A stretch of DNA of 5,136 nt from an uncultured Ruminococcus sp. (GTDB lineage: Bacteria > Bacillota > Clostridia > Oscillospirales > Ruminococcaceae), in contig CAMHUJ010000160.1 in the NCBI GenBank assembly GCA_946188175.1, forward strand, positions 1-5,136, written 5' to 3'. The notes below the pieces were generated by a model that saw only the letters and a list, made by a program, of their open reading frames with translations, made no database searches and was not told the origin of the DNA. Positions 1 through 4,837 of this stretch are shown here, piece after piece; positions within the stretch are counted from its first letter, which is position 1; every line of letters starts with the position of its first letter. A program made the position numbers and the translations under genes.

Positions 1-171
1 GTATCACGGCAAAAAGACAAGCAGATCTCTTCAAGAGATAGTTGGGACATCAATATATCAGGATTTGGTTTACTTCCTGCGAAATGCGCATCCTGTTTTA
101 TGTATTCCCGCCGTAAGTGCTCTGACTGATTCGGGAATTATTCTCTTACCCCTTCCTCCATATTCAAAATC

Positions 172-187
172 ATCGCCGCAAGGCGAT
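172..187. repeat. 6-bp hairpin with GCAA tetraloop
   Basis: ATCGCC (172-177) pairs perfectly with GGCGAT (182-187) around a GCAA loop, a stable GNRA-type tetraloop if transcribed as the plus strand. The following sequence is CCCGCAATTTCTC, not an uninterrupted T-run, so it is at best a weak terminator for something upstream. It may be the end of an upstream transcript or part of an intergenic repeat. Confidence 0.4.
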
Positions 188-193
188 CCCGCA

Positions 194-227
194 ATTTCTC
201 ATTTCTCATTTCTCATTTCTATTTCCC
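194..227. repeat. Heptamer tandem repeat (ATTTCTC)n
   Basis: Three exact ATTTCTC units (194-200, 201-207, 208-214) are followed by a six-base unit ATTTCT (215-220) and a diverged ATTTCCC (221-227). The period is 7 bases, so it would not preserve a reading frame on expansion. A degenerate heptamer tract of the same general form lies at 4775-4802 on the opposite strand. Both sit in intergenic DNA. Confidence 0.8.
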
Positions 228-235
228 TCCATTGC

Positions 236-264
236 TTGCTTTTCCCATAATAATGTGCTATAAG
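236..264 (+). promoter_or_regulatory. Promoter P1 (extended -10, distal)
   Basis: A -35 element TTGCTT (236-241) is followed by a 17-base spacer and TATAAG (259-264), with TGC just upstream forming an extended -10 (TGCTATAAG). Predicted transcription start is near 271. Its layout equals that of P2 103 bases downstream: identical -35, spacer length and extended -10, with 22 of 29 bases the same. The last -10 base is the first base of the 264-278 palindrome. Assigned by sequence only; the -10 is weaker than that of P2. Confidence 0.5.
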
Positions 265-294
265 CGGGCAGTGCCCGCCTCCATTGATCTAAAG
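262..294 (+). repeat. Palindrome-plus-tail repeat, copy 1
   Basis: A perfect 15-bp palindrome (264-278: arms GCGGGCA and TGCCCGC around G271) is followed by a tail CTCCATTGATCTAAAG (279-294). A second copy lies at 4671-4703 in the same orientation, matching at 31 of 33 positions. The only differences are positions 264 and 278, the outer pair of the palindrome: G-C here, C-G in the other copy. This paired change favours a conserved symmetric site or RNA hairpin. The tail itself contains GATC, and with the bases beyond it (286-297) forms a second small inverted repeat found only in this copy. The element could be a dispersed intergenic repeat, an operator, or a transcript-level structure. Confidence 0.75.
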
Positions 295-338
295 ATCTCC
301 GGAAGGGAACCCGAAGCATAAAAAATACTGCTCTCAGC

Positions 339-367
339 TTGCTTTTTGCGCTATAATATGCTATAAT
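339..367 (+). promoter_or_regulatory. Promoter P2 driving the 409-4672 gene series
   Basis: TTGCTT (339-344), a 17-base spacer and a perfect TATAAT (362-367) preceded by TGC form a strong SigA-type extended -10 promoter. A second TATAAT lies at 352-357, part of a short tandem duplication (CTATAATATG, then CTATAATAGA), but it has no good -35 at proper spacing. Transcription should begin around 374-375, giving a leader of about 34 bases before the ATG at 409. This is the best promoter in the window. Confidence 0.75.
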
Positions 368-408
368 AGAAGTAATTACCGTTATCTCAAAGAAAAGGAG
401 CAATTAAC

Positions 409-660
409 ATGAGCAAGGGAAAAAAGAAATCATCCGGCAAAGGAAATAAACAGATTCCGAACAGCAGCGCAAAACAGCCGCTGAACAACGCATCAAAGCC
501 CGCACCGAATAACGGCAGAAACAGGCAGGAAAAACGCGAAGCTGCACGCAAACCGCAGCAGACAAAGAAATCCAATAAGCCGCTCTGGCTGCGTGTTGTC
601 ATCATCGTGGCACTGGTTGTCATGGTGCTCGGCTTCTGCATCGCACCCATGCTGCACTGA
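409..660 (+). CDS. Small basic single-pass membrane protein, hypothetical
   Basis: The protein has 83 residues. Residues 1-58 are low-complexity and strongly basic (KGKKK near the start, many Lys, Arg, Asn, Gln and Pro) and probably disordered. Residues 59-82 (LWLRVVIIVALVVMV followed by LGFCIAPML) form one hydrophobic helix ending one residue before the C-terminus. By the positive-inside rule the N-terminal tail should be cytoplasmic, making this a tail-anchored-like membrane protein. The start is well supported: AAAGGAG (394-400) lies 8 bases before the ATG, downstream of P2. The stop is 12 bases before radA, which lacks its own ribosome binding site, so the two are probably translationally coupled. 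I do not recognise the family. The basic tail could bind nucleic acid, ribosomes or acidic lipid, but nothing in the sequence decides. Confidence 0.8.
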   Translation: MSKGKKKSSGKGNKQIPNSSAKQPLNNASKPAPNNGRNRQEKREAARKPQQTKKSNKPLWLRVVIIVALVVMVLGFCIAPMLH

Positions 661-672
661 TCGCCCGTCATT

Positions 673-2052
673 ATGGCAAAGGCAAAAACGCGCTATGAAT
701 GCACCGCCTGCGGCGCCGAATATCCGAAATGGAACGGCAGATGCACAAACTGCGGCGCATGGAATACAATCGAGGAGGCACTGCCGGAAATCCGCGTCCC
801 TGCACGCGGCACCGCAGCCGCCGGACGCAGCGTTCCGGTCGATGTCACTGCGCAGATCCGTGAGCTCGCAGAGGTCAGCCTCAATGAGGATATCCGCTAT
901 GATACGGGTATTCCCGAGCTGAACCGCGTGCTCGGCGGCGGACTTGTCAAGGGCTCCGTTGTCCTGCTCGGCGGTGAACCCGGCATCGGAAAAAGTACGC
1001 TGCTGCTGCAAATCTGTCAGTATCTCGGTGAGAATCATTCGGTGCTGTATGTCTCCGGAGAAGAATCTGCCCGTCAGATCAAGCTGCGCGCCGGACGTCT
1101 CGGCGTCGATACCGAAAATCTCTATCTGCTGACCGTCAATGACGCCGAATCCGTCTGCGACACGATCATGCAAAGCGAACCGGATATCGTCATCATCGAC
1201 TCGATCCAGACCATGCATATCGCAGGGCTCAGCTCGGGCGCAGGCTCGGTCGTGCAGGTGCGCGAATGCACCGCGATGTTCATGCAGACGGCAAAAGCGA
1301 AGGAGATACCGGTCTTTCTCGTCGGTCATGTGACGAAGGAGGGCTCAATCGCCGGCCCGAAGGTCATGGAGCATCTGGTCGATGCGATGCTGATCTTCGA
1401 GGGCGACCGCTATCAGAGCATCCGCGTGCTGCGCGCCGTCAAAAACCGCTTCGGCTCGACCAATGAGATCGGCGTTTTTGAGATGCGCGATACAGGACTG
1501 CGTGAGGTCGAGAATCCCTCGGCGATGCTGCTCGACGGCAGACCGCTCGGCGTTTCCGGCACATGCGTCTGCTGTATGATCGAGGGCAGCCGTCCGATTC
1601 TCGCGGAGATTCAGGCGCTCTGTACAAAGAGTACACTTGCATCACCGCGCCGGACTGCCACAGGTCTTGATTATAACCGTGTGTATATTCTGCTTGCGGT
1701 ACTGGAAAAGCGAATCGGGCTGCGCGTCGCCGCGCTCGATGTCTATCTGAATATCGTCGGCGGATTCAAGCTCGATGAACCGGCAGGTGATCTGGCGGTC
1801 GCACTCGCGCTGTATTCGGCGATCATGAACAAGCCCGTTCCGGAGAAGCTGATCGCATTCGGCGAGATCGGTCTGGGCGGCGAGCTGCGGTCGGTCTCCA
1901 ATGCCCCGCAGCGCATCGCGGAGGCAGAGCGCCTCGGCTTTACCGAATGCATCCTGCCGAAGCAGACGCTCCGTACCCTGCAAACCGAGCGCTTTCAGAT
2001 CCGGCTCCGCGGCGTTTCAAGCCTGAAGGAAGCATTCTCTTTTCTGGAATAA
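673..2052 (+). CDS. radA: DNA repair protein RadA (branch-migration ATPase)
   Basis: RadA is a RecA-like, DnaB-like motor that drives branch migration of recombination intermediates in DNA repair and, in competent species, transformation. All family landmarks are present in 459 residues, a normal length. There is an N-terminal C4 zinc finger (C10, C13, C24, C27), a Walker A GGEPGIGKST (100-109) and a Walker B ending in D176 (DIVIIDSIQT). The RadA-specific KNRFG motif (257-261) follows, then a C-terminal Lon-like domain (about 300-459) with GGFKLDEPAGDLA and FGEIGLGGELR. As is usual for RadA, no Lon catalytic serine is seen at the DEPAGD position. The ATG at 673 gives the typical MAKAK start, but no Shine-Dalgarno sequence precedes it; translation probably depends on the small gene ending 12 bases upstream. 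The gene is GC-rich (68% in one counted 60-base line). Confidence 0.97.
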   Translation: MAKAKTRYECTACGAEYPKWNGRCTNCGAWNTIEEALPEIRVPARGTAAAGRSVPVDVTAQIRELAEVSLNEDIRYDTGIPELNRVLGGGLVKGSVVLLGGEPGIGKSTLLLQICQYLGENHSVLYVSGEESARQIKLRAGRLGVDTENLYLLTVNDAESVCDTIMQSEPDIVIIDSIQTMHIAGLSSGAGSVVQVRECTAMFMQTAKAKEIPVFLVGHVTKEGSIAGPKVMEHLVDAMLIFEGDRYQSIRVLRAVKNRFGSTNEIGVFEMRDTGLREVENPSAMLLDGRPLGVSGTCVCCMIEGSRPILAEIQALCTKSTLASPRRTATGLDYNRVYILLAVLEKRIGLRVAALDVYLNIVGGFKLDEPAGDLAVALALYSAIMNKPVPEKLIAFGEIGLGGELRSVSNAPQRIAEAERLGFTECILPKQTLRTLQTERFQIRLRGVSSLKEAFSFLE

Positions 2053-2111
2053 GGAGAACAATTTTAGAATATATGCTGCTGAGTAAAATCAGATTTACAT
2101 ATAAGGAGTGA
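2052..2111 (+). other. Short open stretch, possible 3' remnant of a lost gene
   Basis: One frame reads ILEYMLLSKIRFTYKE just before a TGA at 2109-2111. The stop overlaps the ribosome binding site of the next gene (AAGGAG, 2103-2108) and lies 8 bases before its ATG, a spacing typical of real gene pairs. A start at 2073 would give only a 12-residue peptide, with AAGGAG (2051-2056) 16 bases away, too far to serve it well. The stretch is AT-rich like the gene that follows. It may be the tail of a gene, perhaps the cognate toxin, otherwise deleted, or simply chance. Confidence 0.2.
2103..2108 (+). promoter_or_regulatory. Ribosome binding site of the SUKH-3 gene
   Basis: AAGGAG here sits 11 bases before the ATG at 2120. 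It decides against an in-frame GTG at 2108, whose first base is the last base of this site, so that codon cannot be the start. The spacing to 2120 is slightly long but workable; the next codon (2123) is also ATG and would be too far. Confidence 0.65.
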
Positions 2112-2119
2112 GATGCAAT

Positions 2120-2626
2120 ATGATGATAGAGAATCGCCGGATCAAACAGGTTTTAATCGCATGCGGCTGGTACGATAATCGGAAAATTGACATCTCACAA
2201 TATGTAAAATGGTATCAAAAATATGGATTTGAAATATCAGATGCCGTTTTCAGTTTCTTATCTTCTTTCGGTGGCTTAACACTGAGAATACCCTGCTGCC
2301 GGTATCAGGTCAGAATGACAGAACATACATCAGATACAAACGAGATTATAACCGTAAATCCGACATATTTTATTACGCCTGATTATTCTGATACCGATCT
2401 GAAAGAATCCATAGAATATGTAAATGAAATCAGTCGTTTTTTGAATATGAAATCAATCGTTCCGATTGGGCATTCAAAAGACCGTGAGGACGAATACTTT
2501 TTAGGCATGAATACGGAGTTGATTGCTGCACATGAAGGCTATGTAATCTGCTTCGGAAACACGTTTGAACGCTCCTTAGAACGAATCATGACAGATGAAT
2601 TTACTGATATGAAGTGCATTTGGTAA
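2120..2626 (+). CDS. SUKH-3 family immunity-type protein
   Basis: The 168-residue product has the SUKH-3 pattern. It opens with GWYDNRKIDI (residues 16-25), then a helix leading to FLSSFGGL (46-53). A beta-rich middle follows with FITPDY (84-89), then IVPIG (113-117), and a C-terminal strand-helix segment ending in a Leu-Glu helix (FERSLERIM, 149-157). SUKH proteins are known as immunity partners of secreted polymorphic nuclease toxins and act in the cytoplasm by binding the toxin domain. No toxin gene lies next to it, so it looks like an orphan immunity gene, perhaps protecting against neighbours' toxins; that role is inference. The gene is far more AT-rich than radA and pyk (27% and 35% GC in two counted 60-base lines), with Ile/Lys/Asn/Tyr-rich coding, indicating horizontal acquisition. 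Start chosen at ATG 2120; GTG 2108 lies inside the ribosome binding site. Confidence 0.82.
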   Translation: MMIENRRIKQVLIACGWYDNRKIDISQYVKWYQKYGFEISDAVFSFLSSFGGLTLRIPCCRYQVRMTEHTSDTNEIITVNPTYFITPDYSDTDLKESIEYVNEISRFLNMKSIVPIGHSKDREDEYFLGMNTELIAAHEGYVICFGNTFERSLERIMTDEFTDMKCIW

Positions 2627-2703
2627 TATTTGATTTACCGCAAAAATACTTTTCTGATATGCGCGGAATGATATCTCCGCCTGATTGGATTGAGGTGAAC
2701 TGA
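2614..2703 (+). pseudogene. Possible C-terminal remnant ORF after the SUKH-3 gene
   Basis: In the frame shifted from the SUKH-3 gene, a GTG at 2614 opens a 29-codon stretch overlapping the SUKH-3 stop and ending SDMRGMISPPDWIEVN at a TGA (2701-2703). Its composition is protein-like. Its FSDMR resembles the FTDMK near the end of the SUKH-3 protein, encoded by similar DNA (TTTACTGATATG and TTTTCTGATATG), so it could be the tail of a decayed tandem immunity gene. No ribosome binding site precedes the GTG. It is too short for statistical support and may be chance. Confidence 0.22.
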
Positions 2704-2704
2704 T

Positions 2705-3220
2705 ATGGCAAATATTTTCGGTATCCGGCGCAGCGATCCGCCGGAGGATCTTGTCAGCATTCCCGATAAGGGCGCAGATGCGCTCCTCGATATTCTCGTG
2801 CTTGCCGCCTCTGCGCTTGCAGAAACCGATGCACAGCGGCGCCTGACGGTCTGGCTGGCAGAGCATGACCGCAATTACGGCGTCGGAACGGTCGGCTTTT
2901 ATCTCTCGGATATGCCGTGGGACAGCGATTCCTTCGAGGAGGACCGGCAGTTCATGGTGCGCGTCACCGATGCCGCATCGCAGAAAACCGGCTGGGAGGT
3001 GCTCGATTACCGCCCGAATGCCGATCACCTGATGCCGATGCTCGGCTGGTTCAGAAAGGGCTTTGTGCGCCTGAAAACCGCCGATATCAATCACGGCATC
3101 CTCAGTGACTGGCTCAGCGATATGGACGACGATGATCCCGTTTTCCACGGCTTCCCGCGCTGCAAAAAGCACGGTGTCTATCTCGCATGGCACGGCTGCC
3201 GCATCTGCAACGCCAAATAA
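2705..3220 (+). CDS. Hypothetical protein with C-terminal Cys/His zinc-type motif
   Basis: I do not recognise this 171-residue protein. Residues 1-60 look largely helical (LLDILVLAASALAETDAQ), and residues 60-125 form a mixed core with GTVGFYLSDMPWDSDSF and TGWEVLDYRP. An acidic run SDMDDDD (138-144) precedes a compact C-terminal cluster with C153, H156, H163, C165 and C168 (CxxH then HxCxxC), likely one zinc-binding knuckle. No signal peptide or membrane segment is seen, so it is probably cytoplasmic. The start is supported by GAGGTGA (2692-2698), 6 bases before the ATG. Its GC-rich codon use matches radA and pyk rather than the SUKH-3 gene, so it is probably resident. It ends 24 bases before pyk and is likely cotranscribed with it. 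A second immunity-like protein or a regulator are possible but unsupported. Confidence 0.8.
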   Translation: MANIFGIRRSDPPEDLVSIPDKGADALLDILVLAASALAETDAQRRLTVWLAEHDRNYGVGTVGFYLSDMPWDSDSFEEDRQFMVRVTDAASQKTGWEVLDYRPNADHLMPMLGWFRKGFVRLKTADINHGILSDWLSDMDDDDPVFHGFPRCKKHGVYLAWHGCRICNAK

Positions 3221-3244
3221 AACATATATTGAGGAGTCTAACTT

Positions 3245-4672
3245 ATGCTGCAACAGCTCAGAAAAACGAAAATCGTATGCACAATCGGTCCTGCAACTGA
3301 CAGGGACGAGGTTCTGCGTCAGATGATGCAGGCAGGCATGAATGTCGCGCGCTTCAATTTCTCGCACGCTGATTATGAAAAGGATAAACTCCGGTTTGAG
3401 CAGGTCAAGCGTCTGCGCGAGGAGCTCGGTCTGCCGATTGCAACGATGCTCGATACGAAAGGTCCGGAGGTGCGTCTGCGCACATTCCCCGAGGGCTCCG
3501 TCGAGATCAAGGCAGGCGATATGTACACGCTGACGACGCGCGATGTCCCCTGCGACGACAAGATCGGCAGCGTCAATTATCCGCGGCTGACGAAGGACGT
3601 CAAGCCCGGCGATACGGTCATGATCAATGACGGTCTGGTCGAGATGCGCATTGAGCATGTCTCCACGACCGATATCGAATGCCGCATCATCCACGGCGGC
3701 ACGCTCTCCAACCACAAATCCTGCAATTTTCCGGATGTGCACCTCTCGATGCCGTATCTCAGCGATGCGGATATGGAGGACCTCGAATTCGGCGCGAAGC
3801 TCGGCTTCGATTTCATTGCGGCGAGCTTTGCACGCACCGGCGCCGATATCCGCTATCTGCGCAAATTCACGCAGAGCCTCGGCTGGTACGGCGTCCGCAT
3901 CATCGCAAAGATCGAGAACCGCGAGGGCGTCAATAACATCGACGAAATCCTCGAAGCCGCCGACGGTATCATGGTCGCGCGCGGCGATATGGGCGTCGAG
4001 ATTCCGTTTGAGCAGATTCCCGATATCCAGAAGAAGCTGATCCGCAAGGGCTATGAGGCGGGCAAGCAGGTCATCACCGCGACGCAGATGCTCGAATCCA
4101 TGATCAACAATCCGCGCCCGACCCGTGCCGAGATCACTGACGTTGCCAATGCGATCTATGACGGCACGAGCGCGATCATGACCTCCGGCGAGACCGCTGC
4201 CGGTCAGCATCCGGTCGAAACCGTCGAGACAATGGCGCGTATCGCGCTGACGACCGAGAGCAGCATCGACTACAAGAGCGAATTTCTCGCGCGCATCAAC
4301 GAGAAGGCAACCATTGCCGATGCGATCGCGCACGCGACCGTGACAACCGCCCACGACCTCGATGCAACGGCAATCGTCACCGTGACAAAGGGCGGCGAAA
4401 CCGCGCGTCTGCTGTCGAAATACCGCCCGATGTTCCCGATTATCTCCTGCACGACCGATGAAATGGTGCAGCGTCAGATGAATATGTCCTGGGGCGTACA
4501 TCCGCTCGTGATCGCAGAGGAGAACAGCACAGATGCGCTCTTCAAGCACGCGGTTGAGGCAACCTGCAAGGCAGGCTATGCAGAGCCCGGCGATCTGGTT
4601 GTCATTACCGCGGGCGTACCGCTCGGCATCTCCGGCACGACGAATCTCCTCAAGGTCGAAACCATTGAATAA
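3245..4672 (+). CDS. pyk: Pyruvate kinase
   Basis: Pyruvate kinase converts phosphoenolpyruvate and ADP to pyruvate and ATP, the last step of glycolysis, in the cytoplasm. The 475-residue length fits the short bacterial form without the extra C-terminal domain of Bacillus enzymes. Visible landmarks: KIVCTIGPAT (9-18), substrate-site ARFNFSH (35-41), LDTKGPEVR (69-77), and the active-site signature IIAKIENREGV (219-229) with catalytic K222 and metal ligand E224. These are followed by ARGDMGVEIP (245-254) with metal ligand D248, TATQMLESM (278-286), SGETAAG (314-320), and the C-terminal ITAGVPLGISGTTN (454-467). GDMG replaces the commoner GDLG, a conservative change. A ribosome binding site GAGGAG (3231-3236) lies 8 bases before the ATG. 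It is 24 bases after the preceding gene, with no separate promoter in the gap. The stop codon directly abuts the second palindrome repeat. Confidence 0.97.
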   Translation: MLQQLRKTKIVCTIGPATDRDEVLRQMMQAGMNVARFNFSHADYEKDKLRFEQVKRLREELGLPIATMLDTKGPEVRLRTFPEGSVEIKAGDMYTLTTRDVPCDDKIGSVNYPRLTKDVKPGDTVMINDGLVEMRIEHVSTTDIECRIIHGGTLSNHKSCNFPDVHLSMPYLSDADMEDLEFGAKLGFDFIAASFARTGADIRYLRKFTQSLGWYGVRIIAKIENREGVNNIDEILEAADGIMVARGDMGVEIPFEQIPDIQKKLIRKGYEAGKQVITATQMLESMINNPRPTRAEITDVANAIYDGTSAIMTSGETAAGQHPVETVETMARIALTTESSIDYKSEFLARINEKATIADAIAHATVTTAHDLDATAIVTVTKGGETARLLSKYRPMFPIISCTTDEMVQRQMNMSWGVHPLVIAEENSTDALFKHAVEATCKAGYAEPGDLVVITAGVPLGISGTTNLLKVETIE

Positions 4673-4703
4673 CCGGGCAGTGCCCGGCTCCATTGATCTA
4701 AAG
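4671..4703 (+). repeat. Palindrome-plus-tail repeat, copy 2
   Basis: A perfect 15-bp palindrome (4673-4687: arms CCGGGCA and TGCCCGG around G4680) is followed by the same 16-base tail as copy 1 (4688-4703). It starts in the last bases of the pyk stop codon. Bases after the tail diverge from copy 1, marking the repeat's right end, while on the left only two bases beyond the palindrome match. No T-run follows, so it is not a classic terminator; if transcribed it would place a GC-rich hairpin at the end of the pyk message, where it might protect the 3' end. Confidence 0.75.
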
Positions 4704-4731
4704 CCCGCCAAAAGCGTAATGAAAAAGTAAA

Positions 4732-4770
4732 GAAAGCCACGAACCGCTAAAGGCTCGTGGCTTTCGTTTT
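4732..4770. terminator. Bidirectional intrinsic terminator between pyk and guaB
   Basis: GAAAGCCACGA (4732-4742) pairs perfectly with TCGTGGCTTTC (4755-4765), an 11-bp stem with a 12-base loop, followed by GTTTT on the plus strand. On the minus strand the same stem is followed by TTTACTTTTTC. It can therefore end both the plus-strand pyk transcript and the minus-strand guaB transcript, as expected between convergent genes. Confidence 0.9.
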
Positions 4771-4774
4771 ATAA

Positions 4775-4802
4775 GTGAATAGTGAAAAGCGAAAAGAGAA
4801 AA
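4775..4802. repeat. Degenerate heptamer tandem repeat (GNGAAAA)n
   Basis: Four 7-base units follow each other: GTGAATA (4775-4781), GTGAAAA (4782-4788), GCGAAAA (4789-4795), GAGAAAA (4796-4802). Read on the minus strand they become TTTTCTC, TTTTCGC, TTTTCAC and TATTCAC, close to the ATTTCTC units at 194-214. It lies between the terminator and the guaB stop codon, with a pyrimidine-rich stretch (4806-4837) after it that shows nothing else. Confidence 0.65.
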
Positions 4803-4837
4803 GTAATTCTTTCTCCCTGCTCCTTCCTGCATTCTCC

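Larger units (their letters stand above)
1..235. other. Non-coding region; no gene identified
   Basis: No gene here can be defended. Frame 2 stays open from the left edge to a stop at 248-250, but its last third translates the heptamer repeat and a pyrimidine-rich stretch, and it has no ribosome binding site or recognisable motif. Frame 3 from the edge reads ITAKRQADLFKR and stops at 39-41; this could be the tail of an upstream gene but is too short to judge. A perfect 7-bp inverted repeat surrounds C32 (25-31 with 33-39) without a following T-run, so it is not a clear terminator. The stretch also holds a GCAA hairpin (172-187) and a heptamer repeat (194-227). Confidence 0.6.

Noticed and set aside
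194..227. Heptamer array as a CRISPR array
   Set aside because: Units are contiguous 7-mers with no spacers and there are no cas genes.
2..250. Open frame from the left edge, with an ATG at 65
   Set aside because: No ribosome binding site or recognisable motif; its end translates the heptamer repeat and pyrimidine-rich DNA, giving a low-complexity Ser/Pro/Leu tail.
493..1329. 278-codon open frame on the minus strand
   Set aside because: Antisense shadow of radA and the small membrane protein gene; no family motifs, and both sense genes are convincing.
2108..2110. GTG as start of the SUKH-3 gene
   Set aside because: Its first base is the last base of the AAGGAG ribosome binding site; ATG 2120 is the first usable in-frame start.
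2113..2115. ATG close to the same ribosome binding site
   Set aside because: It is out of frame with the SUKH-3 gene and leads only to a short peptide without features.
2622..2639. Hairpin GGTAA/TTACC after the SUKH-3 gene as terminator
   Set aside because: Only 5 AT-rich base pairs with an 8-base loop and no T-run.
2630..2674. Promoter before the 171-aa gene
   Set aside because: TTGATT and TGATAT-like words occur but not at good spacing (19 bases or more), so support is too weak.
4673..4687. Palindrome as the pyk terminator
   Set aside because: No T-run follows it, and a far better terminator with an 11-bp stem lies 45 bases downstream.
2576..4711. 711-codon open frame on the minus strand
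   Set aside because: It lies antisense to pyk, the 171-aa gene and the SUKH-3 end, has His/Asp/Arg-rich composition with no domain, and arises because GC-rich codon use avoids stop codons on the opposite strand.
4700..4832. Minus-strand open frame starting after the guaB stop
   Set aside because: It would translate through the heptamer repeat and the terminator stem, and the nearby AAGGAG lies only one base from its ATG.
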